Below, one piece after another: positions 7,459-16,424 of a stretch of DNA of 64,000 nt; positions within the stretch are counted from its first letter, which is position 1; every line of letters starts with the position of its first letter. The stretch covers positions 62,001 to 126,000 of the forward strand of contig NZ_JAJKFK010000001.1 in assembly GCF_021653975.1 (NCBI RefSeq), given 5' to 3'. The position numbers and the translations under genes are program-made. The DNA comes from Amycolatopsis sp. GM8 (GTDB lineage: Bacteria > Actinomycetota > Actinomycetes > Mycobacteriales > Pseudonocardiaceae). The notes beneath the pieces were generated by a model. That model made no database searches. It was not told the origin of the DNA and saw only the letters and a list, made by a program, of their open reading frames with translations.

Positions 7459-9111
7459 ATGTTCGATCGTTCCCATCGCCCGATGAGCCGCAACAGACGC
7501 GGCGCGCTCGGGGTCGCGGCCTCGTTCGCGATCGGCGCCTGCGTGGTGGGCGCGTCCGGCGTCCCGGCGCAGGCCGACGCCGGGGGCAAGACCGCGCTGA
7601 TTCCGGGAGACTTGCTGGTGAGCCGGGTCCACTACACGGGGACCGCCGGCCTGATCACGCCCGGTGTCACGGTGCTGCCGACCGGTGCGGTCGCGGTCGC
7701 GGACGGCTCGTTCGCGCACGTCTGGGACAACGTCTCGGTCGACGGGAACTTCGGGGTCACCGCGCCGATCTACCTCGACCAGATCACCCCGTCCGGTACC
7801 CCGGCCGGCTCGATCGCCGCGCCGGACGGCACGCCCAGTGCCTCCAGCCGCGGGCACGACCTGCTGATGGGCAGCTTCTCGTCCAAGTCGGAGCTGGCGC
7901 TCAACCTTTCCAGCGGAGGCAATGCGGTCACGTTCATGGGCTACGTCGCCCCGGCGAACACACTCGACGCGTCCAACAGCAACACCCCTGGCGTGGTGGA
8001 CCCGACCAACCCCGACGCCCAGTCGGTCTACCGCGCGGTCGCCCAGCTCGACGCCAACGGCAAGTTCGAGATCACCGAGACCAACGCCTACAGCGGCGAC
8101 AACGGCCGCGCGGCGATCCTCGACGAGACCACCGGCAAGTACTATCTCGCCGGAAACTCCAACAATGGCACCGGAACCTCGGTGCCGGGCTTGATCTACG
8201 GTACGGGCGCGCAGCTGGCCACCCCGGCCCACACACCCGAGCAGGCACAGAACCCTGGCCAGCCAACCCCGGTCGGCGGATTCAGCGTGACCCAGCTGCC
8301 CGGTGTCACCAAGGCCGACAAGCTCGGTAAGGACACCAACTTCGCCGGCGTCGCGCTGCACGACGGCGTTCTGTACTACACCAAGGGATCCGGCAGCAAC
8401 GGCGTCAACACGGTGTACTTCGTCGACACCACCGGCACCGCGTGCCCGAACGGCGTCGGCACACCCGCCCCGGGCGCGCCGCTGCCCACCATGGCCGACA
8501 CCTACAACGCCGAGACCGGGCAGCCGGCCGGCAACATGTGCGTCCTGGCAGGGTTCCCGACCGCGCTCGCCAAGTCCATCAAAACCCCGGACACGGGCGC
8601 CCCGAGCAACACCTCCAGCCTCGGCGCGATCTGGTTCGCCAACCCCACCACGATGTACGTCGCCGACTCCGGCAATGGCAACGACACCTACTCGGGCGGC
8701 ACCTTCACCGCCGCCGCGGCCCAGAACCTCGCGGGCATCCAGAAATGGTCGCTGGTCAACGGAACCTGGGCCTACGACTACACCCTCAACGCGGGCCTCG
8801 GCCTCGGCGTGCCCTACACCGTCCCCGGTCTGCCCACCGGCATCAACCCGGTCACCGGCACTCCCTGGACCCCGGCCGTCGACGGCATCCGCAACTTCAC
8901 CGGTAGGACCAACCCCGACGGGACCGTGACCCTCTACGGCGTCACCACCTCCATCGGTGGCGTGTCCGACTACGGCGCCGACCCCAACAAGCTCGTGACC
9001 GTCACCGACACCGTGGCGGCCACCAGCCTGCCTGCCGGCGAGAAGTACACCACCCTGGAGACCGCGTCCGCGGGCGACGTCCTGCGCGGCGTCTCCACCA
9101 CCCCCCGCTGA
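7459..9111 (+). CDS. Secreted protein of unknown function, probably beta-propeller-like
   Basis: A 550-residue exported protein. The N-terminus has SRNRRGALGVAASFAIGA and ends at PAQADA, fitting a Sec or Tat signal peptide with cleavage near residue 42. The rest is rich in Gly, Thr, Asn and Asp and lacks membrane segments. Repeated strand-like units (AVADGSFAHVWDN, GVLYYTKGSGSNGVNTVYFV, LGAIWFANPTTMYVADSGNG, GTVTLYGVTTSIGG) suggest a beta-propeller or similar all-beta fold. No catalytic motif can be named. The ATG at 7459 follows a strong ribosome site. It is a single-gene unit closed by the terminator at 9122. Confidence 0.75.
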   Translation: MFDRSHRPMSRNRRGALGVAASFAIGACVVGASGVPAQADAGGKTALIPGDLLVSRVHYTGTAGLITPGVTVLPTGAVAVADGSFAHVWDNVSVDGNFGVTAPIYLDQITPSGTPAGSIAAPDGTPSASSRGHDLLMGSFSSKSELALNLSSGGNAVTFMGYVAPANTLDASNSNTPGVVDPTNPDAQSVYRAVAQLDANGKFEITETNAYSGDNGRAAILDETTGKYYLAGNSNNGTGTSVPGLIYGTGAQLATPAHTPEQAQNPGQPTPVGGFSVTQLPGVTKADKLGKDTNFAGVALHDGVLYYTKGSGSNGVNTVYFVDTTGTACPNGVGTPAPGAPLPTMADTYNAETGQPAGNMCVLAGFPTALAKSIKTPDTGAPSNTSSLGAIWFANPTTMYVADSGNGNDTYSGGTFTAAAAQNLAGIQKWSLVNGTWAYDYTLNAGLGLGVPYTVPGLPTGINPVTGTPWTPAVDGIRNFTGRTNPDGTVTLYGVTTSIGGVSDYGADPNKLVTVTDTVAATSLPAGEKYTTLETASAGDVLRGVSTTPR

Positions 9112-9121
9112 CGCACGACAA

Positions 9122-9162
9122 GTCGGCGGGCGCGAGCGTGTTATGGCTCCGCGCCCGCCGAC
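9122..9162 (+). terminator. Strong hairpin terminator
   Basis: A perfect 13-bp stem (GTCGGCGGGCGCG, 15-nt loop, CGCGCCCGCCGAC) begins 11 bp after the stop of the secreted-protein gene. There is no U-tract, which is usual in actinomycetes. Confidence 0.8.
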
Positions 9163-9481
9163 AGTGCGGCACCGATCGGCGGATTGGTTTCAAGACGAAG
9201 GTAAGATTGCTGATTTTCCGACTGCCGAACCATAGTGTCGCGGGCGTCGAGCACATTTCGCCCCGGTCGCGCGTTACCGGTTTCCGTGATGGTTCTTGTC
9301 ACATATTTGCTCATTGCACCCTGTCGCCCGAATGGGGGACGATCAGCGCTGCTTCCGGCGCGTAGCGACGACCCATAACCACCGAGAGTCCTTGCTGTTG
9401 CGCCGAATGGAGTATCACAACACGGCACGCGGGGGTGCCGGTAATCGTAGGTGTGGTCGAGGCTGGGGCAGGCAAGTAACG
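9163..9481 (+). other. Leader and promoter region of the cslA locus
   Basis: About 320 bp with lower GC content precede the cslA start chosen at 9482. The same reading frame is open upstream from 9296, but that stretch has no similarity to synthase N-termini. I see no operator or RNA element here. Confidence 0.4.
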
Positions 9482-11257
9482 ATGGGCGATTCTCGTTCCG
9501 GCGGCGGTCGTGCGCGGGAGTGGCGCGATTTCAGCGAAATCGCGGGTCCGATTTCCGAGGTCGATGATTCGGCGCCGTACCGGGTGCGCTTCACGAACCT
9601 GCAGGCGGCCGACGGCAAGGCGCGATTCGCGCGGTCCATCGTGATCGCGGTCGCCAATCTGCTGCTGGAGGTCGTGTTCTTCGCCTGGCTGCTGCAGCCG
9701 GCGCACCTGCCGCCGTTCGGCGGGAACGGCTGGATCGTGGCGGCGGACGTGTTCGTGATCAGCGCGATCGCGCTGATGGAGTTGCTGCGGCTGGTCAACG
9801 TGGTGTCGCTGTCGCTGGCGTCGATCGTGGCGCGGGACCCGGTTCCCGTTGCGCCGCAACAGGGTCTGCGGGTGGCGTTCGTGACGACCATCGTGCCGTC
9901 CAAGGAACCCATCGACATGGTGGAGCGCACGCTGGTGGCGGCGAAGCGCATCCGGTACCAGGGGCGGCTGGACGTGTGGCTGCTCGACGAGGGTGACGAC
10001 CCGCAGGTGCGCGCGATGTGCGCGCGGCTGGGCGTGCACCATTTCAGCCGCAAGGGGCAGCAGGGGTTCAACCGGAAACGCGGACCGTTCAAGGCGAAGA
10101 CCAAGCACGGCAACTACAACTCGTGGTTGCAGGTCCACGGGGCGCGCTATGCCGTGATGATGTCGGTCGACCCGGACCATCTGCCGTTGTCGAACTACGC
10201 GGAACGCATCCTGGGCTACTTCCGCGACCCGAATGTGGCGTACGTGGTGGGCCCGCAGTGTTACGCCAACTGCGACAACCTGGTCACGAAAGCGGCGGAG
10301 TCCCAGCAGTTCCCGTTCCACAGCGTCATCCAGCGCGCCGCGAACCGGTACGGGGTGGCGATGCTGGTGGGCACCAACAACGCGATCCGGATCAGCGCGA
10401 TCCAGGGCGTGGGCGGGCTGTCGGACTCCGTCACCGAGGACATGGCGACCGGGCTGAAGATCCACACCGCGCGCAACCCGGAAACCGGGCGGCGGTGGCG
10501 TTCGGTGTACACGCCGGATGTGCTGGCCATCGGCGAGGGGCCCTCGTCGTGGAGCGACTACTTCAGCCAGCAACTGCGGTGGTCCCGCGGCACGTTCGAG
10601 GTGCTGCTCGGCGACTTCTGGCGGCGCTGCTGGCGACTTTCGCCCGGCAGGCTGCTGCACTATGCCCTGATCACCACGTTCTACCCGTCGATGGCGCTGG
10701 GGTGGATCCTCGGCGGCATCAACGCGGTGCTGTTCCTGGCTTTCGGGGTGCACGGCATCGACGTGCCGGTCCAGCTGTGGCTGGCGCTCTACACCGACGC
10801 GTCGGCGTTCCAGGTATGGCTGTACGTCCGCAACCGCCGCCACAACGTCAGCCCATCCGAACTGGAGGGCAGCAGCGGAGCTCGCGGGATGCTGATGTCG
10901 GTGCTGACCTCGCCGATGTACGCGTCGTCGCTGATCGCCGCCCTGTTGCGCCGCCCGGCGAGGTTCGTGGTGACCGCCAAGGGCAGCTCGACCAGCACCG
11001 ACACGTGGCTGACCTTCCGCCGCCACCTCCAGTGGGCGGTGGTGCTCGTGGCCGCGCTGATCACCTCCCTGGTGCTGGGCTACGCCACGCTCGAGTCCTG
11101 CCTGTGGCCGGCGCTGTCGCTGCTGGTGTGCCTGGTCCCGATCGCGTTGTGGCAGTACGAGCGACGGCGGCCCACCACCGCCGAACCACAGCGCGGCACG
11201 CCGACCCGTACCGAATTGATGAGACAGGAAACCAAGATCGTGGAGGCCATCCGATGA
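9482..11257 (+). CDS. cslA: CslA-like membrane glycosyltransferase family 2 (cellulose-synthase-like)
   Basis: A 591-residue processive glycosyltransferase. Two N-terminal membrane helices (about residues 46-65 and 80-110) precede the catalytic domain. The key acidic and product-site motifs are present: VWLLDEGDD near 165, SVDPDHLPLSNY near 228, the TED motif in VTEDMATGLKIH near 318 and QQLRW (Q-x-x-R-W) near 363. C-terminal membrane helices follow. In Streptomyces CslA makes a beta-glucan-type polymer at hyphal tips and works with GlxA and CslZ. The next two genes here are exactly those partners, with 4-bp overlaps. The start at 9482 (ATG) is uncertain because the frame extends upstream. 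Confidence 0.9.
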   Translation: MGDSRSGGGRAREWRDFSEIAGPISEVDDSAPYRVRFTNLQAADGKARFARSIVIAVANLLLEVVFFAWLLQPAHLPPFGGNGWIVAADVFVISAIALMELLRLVNVVSLSLASIVARDPVPVAPQQGLRVAFVTTIVPSKEPIDMVERTLVAAKRIRYQGRLDVWLLDEGDDPQVRAMCARLGVHHFSRKGQQGFNRKRGPFKAKTKHGNYNSWLQVHGARYAVMMSVDPDHLPLSNYAERILGYFRDPNVAYVVGPQCYANCDNLVTKAAESQQFPFHSVIQRAANRYGVAMLVGTNNAIRISAIQGVGGLSDSVTEDMATGLKIHTARNPETGRRWRSVYTPDVLAIGEGPSSWSDYFSQQLRWSRGTFEVLLGDFWRRCWRLSPGRLLHYALITTFYPSMALGWILGGINAVLFLAFGVHGIDVPVQLWLALYTDASAFQVWLYVRNRRHNVSPSELEGSSGARGMLMSVLTSPMYASSLIAALLRRPARFVVTAKGSSTSTDTWLTFRRHLQWAVVLVAALITSLVLGYATLESCLWPALSLLVCLVPIALWQYERRRPTTAEPQRGTPTRTELMRQETKIVEAIR

Positions 11258-13188
11258 AGCCGGCGTCTGTGTTGCGGCGCTACAAGCGCACCTTGATCAC
11301 CATAGGCGCGCTGGCGTTCGTCGCGGGCGTCAATGCCGGGCCGGCGTGGACGTTCGTGGCCGAGTACGAGCACGAGCAGCTGATCAACAGCGACGACTAC
11401 AAGCGCCAGTACGGACATTGGGACGTCATCGACCTGCCCGCCGACGTGCGCGTGAACGCCATCCACGCCGCGCTGCTCAAGACCGGCAAGCTGCTCATCG
11501 TCGCGGGTTCGGGCAACGACGAGACCCAGTTCAACGCCGGCACCTTCAAGACCCTGCTCTACGACCCCGCGACCGGCGGGGTCCGGCTGATCCCGACCCC
11601 GGCCGACCTGTTCTGCGGCGGGCACGCGTTCCTGCCCGACGGCAAGCTCCTCGTCGCCGGTGGCACGCTGCGCTATGAGGTGCTGCAGGACAAGGTCACG
11701 AACGCCGCCGGCACCATCACCGTCAAGAACGAGTCGCCCGACGGCGGCCCGCGGACGTTCCCCAAAGGCATCGAGTTCGTCGCGCCCAACGGACAGAAGT
11801 ACCGCGCCGGAGCGGACTTCACGGTCGTGCCCGCACACAAGGTGGAGAAGGCGGGCAAGGTCACCATCACCGCCAGCGAGCAGGCGGTGTGGGTCGAAGC
11901 GGAGCAGGCCGGCCCCGGCGCGGTGACCTACCAGCCCGCGCACTACACGATCACCGGGCTGACCGGGGACGATCAGCACAACCTGTACGGCCTCGGCGGC
12001 AACATGACCCTGGACAAGCAGGACTACCACGGGATCAAGGACAGCTACGAGTTCGACCCCGTCACCGAGCGGTACGAGAAGGTGGCCGATCTCAACAACA
12101 GCCGCTGGTACCCGACCCTCACCGGGCTGCCCAATGGCGACGTGCTCGCGGTGTCCGGTTTGGACGGTAGCGGCAACGTGCTCAACGGGGACAACGAGAT
12201 CTACGACCCGGCCAGCAAGACCTGGACCACCCGGCCCGACCTCAAACACTACTTCCCGACCTACCCCGCGCTGTTCCAGACCGCGAGCGCGAACACGCTG
12301 TTCTTCTCCGGCTCCAACTCCGGCTACGGCCCTGCCAACAAAGGTCGCGACCCCGGCCTGTGGGACCTGTCCACCAACCACTTCACCCCCGTGCCCGGGC
12401 TGCGCGACCCGGATCAGCTGGAGACCAGCGGTTCCGCGTGGATCGGGCCGGTGCAGGACCAGCGGATGATGGTCGTGGGCGGCGGTGGCGTCGGTGAGTC
12501 CGACAAGGCCACCTCCCGCATCGACGTGATCGACCTGAAGGACCCACACCCGCATTTCACCGCGGGCCCGGACCTGCCCGATGGCACCCGCTACCCGAGC
12601 GTGGTGAACCTGCCCGACGACACCACGCTGATCACGGGCGGATCGCGCTACTACCGCGGCCGCGACGCCAGCGATAACCACACCGCGCGGATCTACCACT
12701 CCGACAGCAACACGCTGACCGTGGCCGCCGACCCCACCGTCGGCCGCGACTACCACAGCGAAGCGCTGCTGCTCCCGGACGGCCGGGTCATCACCCTCGG
12801 CGGAAACCCGCTGTTCTCCGACGAGAAGAACACCATCAGCGCGCCATTCGAGCAGCGCATCGAGATCTACACCCCGCCCTACCTCTACCACGGCGCCCGG
12901 CCGGCGATCACCGACGGGCCCGCCGTCGTGCAACGGGGCCAGACCGCGCAGTTCACCACACCGGACGCGTCCCGCATCGCCACCGCACGCCTGATCAGGC
13001 CGAGCGCCGTCACGCACGTGACCAATGTGGAGCAACGCTCGATCGCTCTTGGACTGTCCACAACAGACGGTCAGATTTCGGTGACCGTGCCCGGCAACCC
13101 GGCGGTCGTGCCACCCGGCAACTACATGCTGTTCGTCACCGATCGCGCCGGCGTGCCGTCCGTGGCCAGGTGGGTCCAGATACCGTGA
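11254..13188 (+). CDS. glxA: GlxA-like radical copper oxidase (galactose-oxidase/kelch fold)
   Basis: A 644-residue protein, nearly the same length as Streptomyces GlxA. It has one N-terminal membrane helix (about 12-33) and a seven-bladed kelch propeller with a C-terminal Ig-like domain. Radical-copper-oxidase residues are visible: Cys121 in FCGGHAF and Tyr286 in RWYPT, the probable pair for the Tyr-Cys cofactor; Tyr500-His501 in RDYHSEALLLPDG; and His588 in RPSAVTHVTNVEQRS. GlxA matures an extracellular glycan made by CslA in Streptomyces. The ATG overlaps the cslA stop (ATGA), so the pair is coupled. Assignment of the exact ligand residues is by motif, not alignment. Confidence 0.92.
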   Translation: MKPASVLRRYKRTLITIGALAFVAGVNAGPAWTFVAEYEHEQLINSDDYKRQYGHWDVIDLPADVRVNAIHAALLKTGKLLIVAGSGNDETQFNAGTFKTLLYDPATGGVRLIPTPADLFCGGHAFLPDGKLLVAGGTLRYEVLQDKVTNAAGTITVKNESPDGGPRTFPKGIEFVAPNGQKYRAGADFTVVPAHKVEKAGKVTITASEQAVWVEAEQAGPGAVTYQPAHYTITGLTGDDQHNLYGLGGNMTLDKQDYHGIKDSYEFDPVTERYEKVADLNNSRWYPTLTGLPNGDVLAVSGLDGSGNVLNGDNEIYDPASKTWTTRPDLKHYFPTYPALFQTASANTLFFSGSNSGYGPANKGRDPGLWDLSTNHFTPVPGLRDPDQLETSGSAWIGPVQDQRMMVVGGGGVGESDKATSRIDVIDLKDPHPHFTAGPDLPDGTRYPSVVNLPDDTTLITGGSRYYRGRDASDNHTARIYHSDSNTLTVAADPTVGRDYHSEALLLPDGRVITLGGNPLFSDEKNTISAPFEQRIEIYTPPYLYHGARPAITDGPAVVQRGQTAQFTTPDASRIATARLIRPSAVTHVTNVEQRSIALGLSTTDGQISVTVPGNPAVVPPGNYMLFVTDRAGVPSVARWVQIP

Positions 13189-14165
13189 CCAGGATGCGCG
13201 CCCTCGTGGCGGGTATCGCGCTGCTCCTGGCCGGGTGCGCGGCGCCGAGCCCCGTCGACGTGGACAGTGCCGCTGTGCAGAGTGCGGACGGCTTCTACCT
13301 CGACCGCGACTCACCCGCCACGCGCCAGGAAGCCGCATGGCGAGCAGCCGGCCGCTGGGCCGACGCCAACGAGATCGACAAGATCGCCCGCCGCCCGCAG
13401 GCGGTCTGGGTCAGCACCGATCTCACGCAGGTGGAAACCCAGACCCGCGACCTGATCACCCGGGCCGCCGCCGCACACCAGACCGCGATCCTGGTCGCCT
13501 ACGACATCCCGCACCGCGACTGCGACGGCTATTCCGCCGGCGGCGCCCGCGACGCGACCACGTACCGCGCCTGGATCGCCGCGCTCCTGCGAGGCATCGG
13601 CGAATCACGACCGGTGGTGATCCTCGAACCGGACGCCGTGCCCGCGGCGCTCGGCCGCTGCCTCTCCGCGGCCCAGCGCACCGAACGGTTCGGGCTGCTG
13701 GCCGAGTCCGGCGCGGCCCTCGCCGGCCACGGCGCGCGGGTCTACCTCGATGCGGGCCACCCCGGCTGGATCACCGACACCACGGCGCTCGCCGACACGC
13801 TGCGGCAGGCGGGAATCGCCCAGCTGGCCGGTTTCTCCCTCAATGTGTCCAACTTCTACAGCACCGCCGACGTCACCCGCTACGGCCACGACCTGTCGGC
13901 CAGACTCGGCGGCGCCCACTTCGTCATCGACACCAGCCGCAACGGCAACGGTCCCGCACCCACCGACGGCACCCCCGCCTGGTGCAACCCGCCCGGCCGC
14001 GCCCTCGGCCAGGCACCCACCACAACCACCGGCGACCCTGCCATCGATGCCTTCCTGTGGATCAAAAACCCCGGCACCTCCGACGGCGCCTGCCGCGCCG
14101 GAGCACCCCCTGCCGGTCAGTGGTGGGCCGACTACGCCCTGCGCCTCGCACAGCAATCACCCTGA
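13185..14165 (+). CDS. cslZ: CslZ-like GH6 endoglucanase lipoprotein
   Basis: A 326-residue glycoside hydrolase family 6 protein. The N-terminus VTRMRALVAGIALLLAGCAA has a lipobox (LAGC), so it is probably a membrane-anchored lipoprotein. GH6 motifs are YDIPHRDCDGYSAGG near residue 106, the catalytic-acid stretch VVILEPDAVPA with Asp150, YLDAGHPGW, and the substrate-side stretch FLWIKNPGTSDG. The GTG start overlaps the glxA stop (GTGA). In Streptomyces, CslZ cuts or edits the CslA polymer, so this is the third member of the same glycan system. Confidence 0.88.
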   Translation: MTRMRALVAGIALLLAGCAAPSPVDVDSAAVQSADGFYLDRDSPATRQEAAWRAAGRWADANEIDKIARRPQAVWVSTDLTQVETQTRDLITRAAAAHQTAILVAYDIPHRDCDGYSAGGARDATTYRAWIAALLRGIGESRPVVILEPDAVPAALGRCLSAAQRTERFGLLAESGAALAGHGARVYLDAGHPGWITDTTALADTLRQAGIAQLAGFSLNVSNFYSTADVTRYGHDLSARLGGAHFVIDTSRNGNGPAPTDGTPAWCNPPGRALGQAPTTTTGDPAIDAFLWIKNPGTSDGACRAGAPPAGQWWADYALRLAQQSP

Positions 14166-14320
14166 AGCGCGCCACACCGGCCTTTTTCGGTCAACCGACG
14201 GCAAATTCCCGCCCCGGAACAGCCACGTGATGCGCACCCCGGTCGTGGGTTACCATCTCCGCGCTCGCCGTGATCCGGCCGGACGCCCACAAGTTCGGGC
14301 TTCGCATCGAAGGGGTACGC

Positions 14321-15484
14321 ATGCTTCGGGGACGAGCCGGGATCACCGCCGCCGCACTCGCCCTCGCGGTGGGCCTCGTGTTGTCGCTGCCAGTACCGTC
14401 CGGCGCGGCGAGCACGGTGGTGTACCAGGAAAAAACCGAGGGCTACGACTGTTTCCGGGTGCCCGCGGTCGTTCAGGCGCGCAACAAGGACCTGCTGGCG
14501 TTCGCCGAGGGACGCCGGGGCGGGTCGAGGTTCTGCGCGGACGCCGGGAACATCGACATCGTGGTGAAGCGCTCGACCGACGGCGGCCACACCTGGGGGC
14601 CACTCCAGGTCGTCGTCCGGGGCGACGGTGACACCCGGGGCAACCCCACGCCGATCGTGCTCCCGTCGACCGGGCGGATCGTGCTGTTGTCCACGGCGGA
14701 ATGCGTCCGGCGGCACCCGTGCGGGCGGGCCCCGCAGGTCCAGGACAGCGATGACAACGGCCACAGCTGGATGACGCCGCACCCGATCACCAGTGAGCTC
14801 GGGTTCACCCGGCCGCCCGGCTGGCTCGCGACCGGCCCGGGGCACGGGATCGTGCTCGATCACGGCCCGCACGCCGGGCGGCTGCTGGCCGGGCTCAGCT
14901 ACAACCTCGGCATGCGCTACACCGGTGCGGTCATCTACAGCGATGACCAGGGCGCCACCTGGCGGACAGGCGCGACTACCACCAGCGAAAGCCCGGCACT
15001 GCAACCACAAGAGCTCAGCCTCGCCGAACTGCCCGGCGACCGCGTCTACGTGGCCGCCCGCAACCAGGCCGGTTGGGCCGAGCAGTGCCTGGCCGGTGGC
15101 ACCCGCAACCGAGCCGACACCGTCGCCACCGACGGCGGCACCCGGTTCGCCCGCGGTTTCGCCTTCAATCCGGGTCTGGTCACGCCGACGGTGCAGGCGC
15201 CGGTACTCGGCCTGGGAGCGGTGGTCGTGTTCGCGGGGCCGAGCGTGTGCGGAGCCCGCGCACGGCTCACCGTCCGGTCCTCCATCGACGACGGGGCACA
15301 CTGGCGGACCGAAGAAATGGTGTGGCCACAGGCCGCGGCCTATTCCGACCTGGTCGCGCTCGGCCCGGATGACGTCGGCCTGCTCTACGAAGCGGGCCCG
15401 GCCGGCCGGCCCAACGCGACGATCCGGTGGTCCACAGTAGACACTCCGGAACCGGTGCCGGACGAGGACGAGCCACTGGCCTGA
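14321..15484 (+). CDS. Secreted exo-sialidase (GH33-like)
   Basis: A 387-residue exported protein with a signal peptide (residues 1-29, ending SGAAS). The mature part is a six-bladed-propeller sialidase by motif. FRVP (about 47-50) stands for the FRIP arginine motif. Asp boxes STDGGHTW, SDDNGHSW, SDDQGATW and SIDDGAHW recur along the chain. Family members cleave terminal sialic acids or related sugars from glycans. The ATG at 14321 follows GAAGGGG. It lies 155 bp after cslZ in the same direction but probably has its own promoter. A related substrate such as a KDN- or legionaminate-type sugar is possible. Confidence 0.82.
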   Translation: MLRGRAGITAAALALAVGLVLSLPVPSGAASTVVYQEKTEGYDCFRVPAVVQARNKDLLAFAEGRRGGSRFCADAGNIDIVVKRSTDGGHTWGPLQVVVRGDGDTRGNPTPIVLPSTGRIVLLSTAECVRRHPCGRAPQVQDSDDNGHSWMTPHPITSELGFTRPPGWLATGPGHGIVLDHGPHAGRLLAGLSYNLGMRYTGAVIYSDDQGATWRTGATTTSESPALQPQELSLAELPGDRVYVAARNQAGWAEQCLAGGTRNRADTVATDGGTRFARGFAFNPGLVTPTVQAPVLGLGAVVVFAGPSVCGARARLTVRSSIDDGAHWRTEEMVWPQAAAYSDLVALGPDDVGLLYEAGPAGRPNATIRWSTVDTPEPVPDEDEPLA

Positions 15485-15540
15485 TCGCGTCGCGGTCAGG
15501 CGGCAGCGCGACGCCCCAAGGCAAGCGGACGGTTAAAACC

Positions 15541-15573
15541 AAGGCTCACCTATTTGAGGTGAGCCTTACCTGA
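15541..15573 (+). promoter_or_regulatory. DtxR/IdeR-like iron box overlapping an inverted repeat
   Basis: TGAGGTGAGCCTTACCTGA (15555-15573) agrees with the actinobacterial iron-box consensus at 14 of 19 positions. It overlaps the perfect repeat AAGGCTCACCT-N5-AGGTGAGCCTT (15541-15567), giving a second half-site. It lies 45 bp before the ZIP transporter start. Iron- or manganese-dependent repression by a DtxR-family protein is inferred. The repeat could also act as the sialidase terminator. Confidence 0.6.
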
Positions 15574-15617
15574 GTTAGCGTCGGGTACCAGCTCGACACA
15601 TCCCGGGAGCCCGCGCC

Positions 15618-16424
15618 ATGTCCTCCGCCCAGATCGCCCTGCTCGGTGCCATCGCCGGCATCACCATTTTCCTCGGCCTGCCGTTCGGGCGGCTGCGCAC
15701 ACCGATGCCGAAGCTCAAGGCCCTGCTCAACGCGACGGCGACCGGCATCCTGATTTTCCTGCTCTGGGATGTGCTCGCGCACGCCTGGGAACCGGTCGAC
15801 ACCGCGCTGAGCCAGAACCACCTCGGCCCGACGCTCGGGAACGGCGCTGTGCTCGCGGTGACGGTGGGCATCGGCCTGCTCGGGCTCGTCTACTTCGACC
15901 GGTCCACGCGCCCGCGCGCCCATGGCCCGGGTGCCGCCGCTGTGGGCGAGCTGGGCCCCGCGATCGTGCGAGAACCCGGACGGCGGCTGGCCCTGATGAT
16001 CGCCGTCGGGATCGGGCTGCACAACTTCGCCGAGGGCCTGACCATCGGCAGTTCGGCCGCGCGTGGCGAGCTCAGCCTCGCCGTCCTGCTGGTGATCGGG
16101 TTCGGGCTGCACAACGCGACCGAGGGTTTCGGGATCGTCGCGCCGCTCACCGGCCGCCGCCCCTCGTGGGGTTACCTCGCCCTGCTCGGCGTGATCGGCG
16201 GCGGCCCCACCTTCGTGGGCACCCTCGTCGGCCAGAGCTTCACCAACGACACGGTGTCGATCGCGTTCCTCGGCCTGGCCGCCGGTTCCATCCTTTACGT
16301 CGTCATCGAACTGCTCGCCGTCGCCCGCACCGCGAACCTCAAGACGATCACCACCTGGGGCCTGTTCCTCGGACTCGTCCTCGGCTTCGCCACCGACGCG
16401 ATCATCACCGCCGCCGGCGCGTAA
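15618..16424 (+). CDS. ZIP-family metal transporter
   Basis: A 268-residue protein with about eight membrane helices and the two ZIP metal-site helices, GIGLHNFAEGLTIGSS (about residues 132-147) and GFGLHNATEGFGI (about 160-172). ZIP proteins move Zn, Fe or Mn into the cytoplasm. The iron box just upstream suggests the metal is iron or that expression follows iron status. The ATG at 15618 is preceded by CCGGGAG. It is monocistronic as far as can be seen. Confidence 0.9.
   Translation: MSSAQIALLGAIAGITIFLGLPFGRLRTPMPKLKALLNATATGILIFLLWDVLAHAWEPVDTALSQNHLGPTLGNGAVLAVTVGIGLLGLVYFDRSTRPRAHGPGAAAVGELGPAIVREPGRRLALMIAVGIGLHNFAEGLTIGSSAARGELSLAVLLVIGFGLHNATEGFGIVAPLTGRRPSWGYLALLGVIGGGPTFVGTLVGQSFTNDTVSIAFLGLAAGSILYVVIELLAVARTANLKTITTWGLFLGLVLGFATDAIITAAGA

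Noticed and set aside
10018-11250. Long plus-frame extension ahead of glxA
   Set aside because: It lies over the cslA coding sequence in another frame and lacks a domain. The GlxA start fits the ATGA overlap at 11254.
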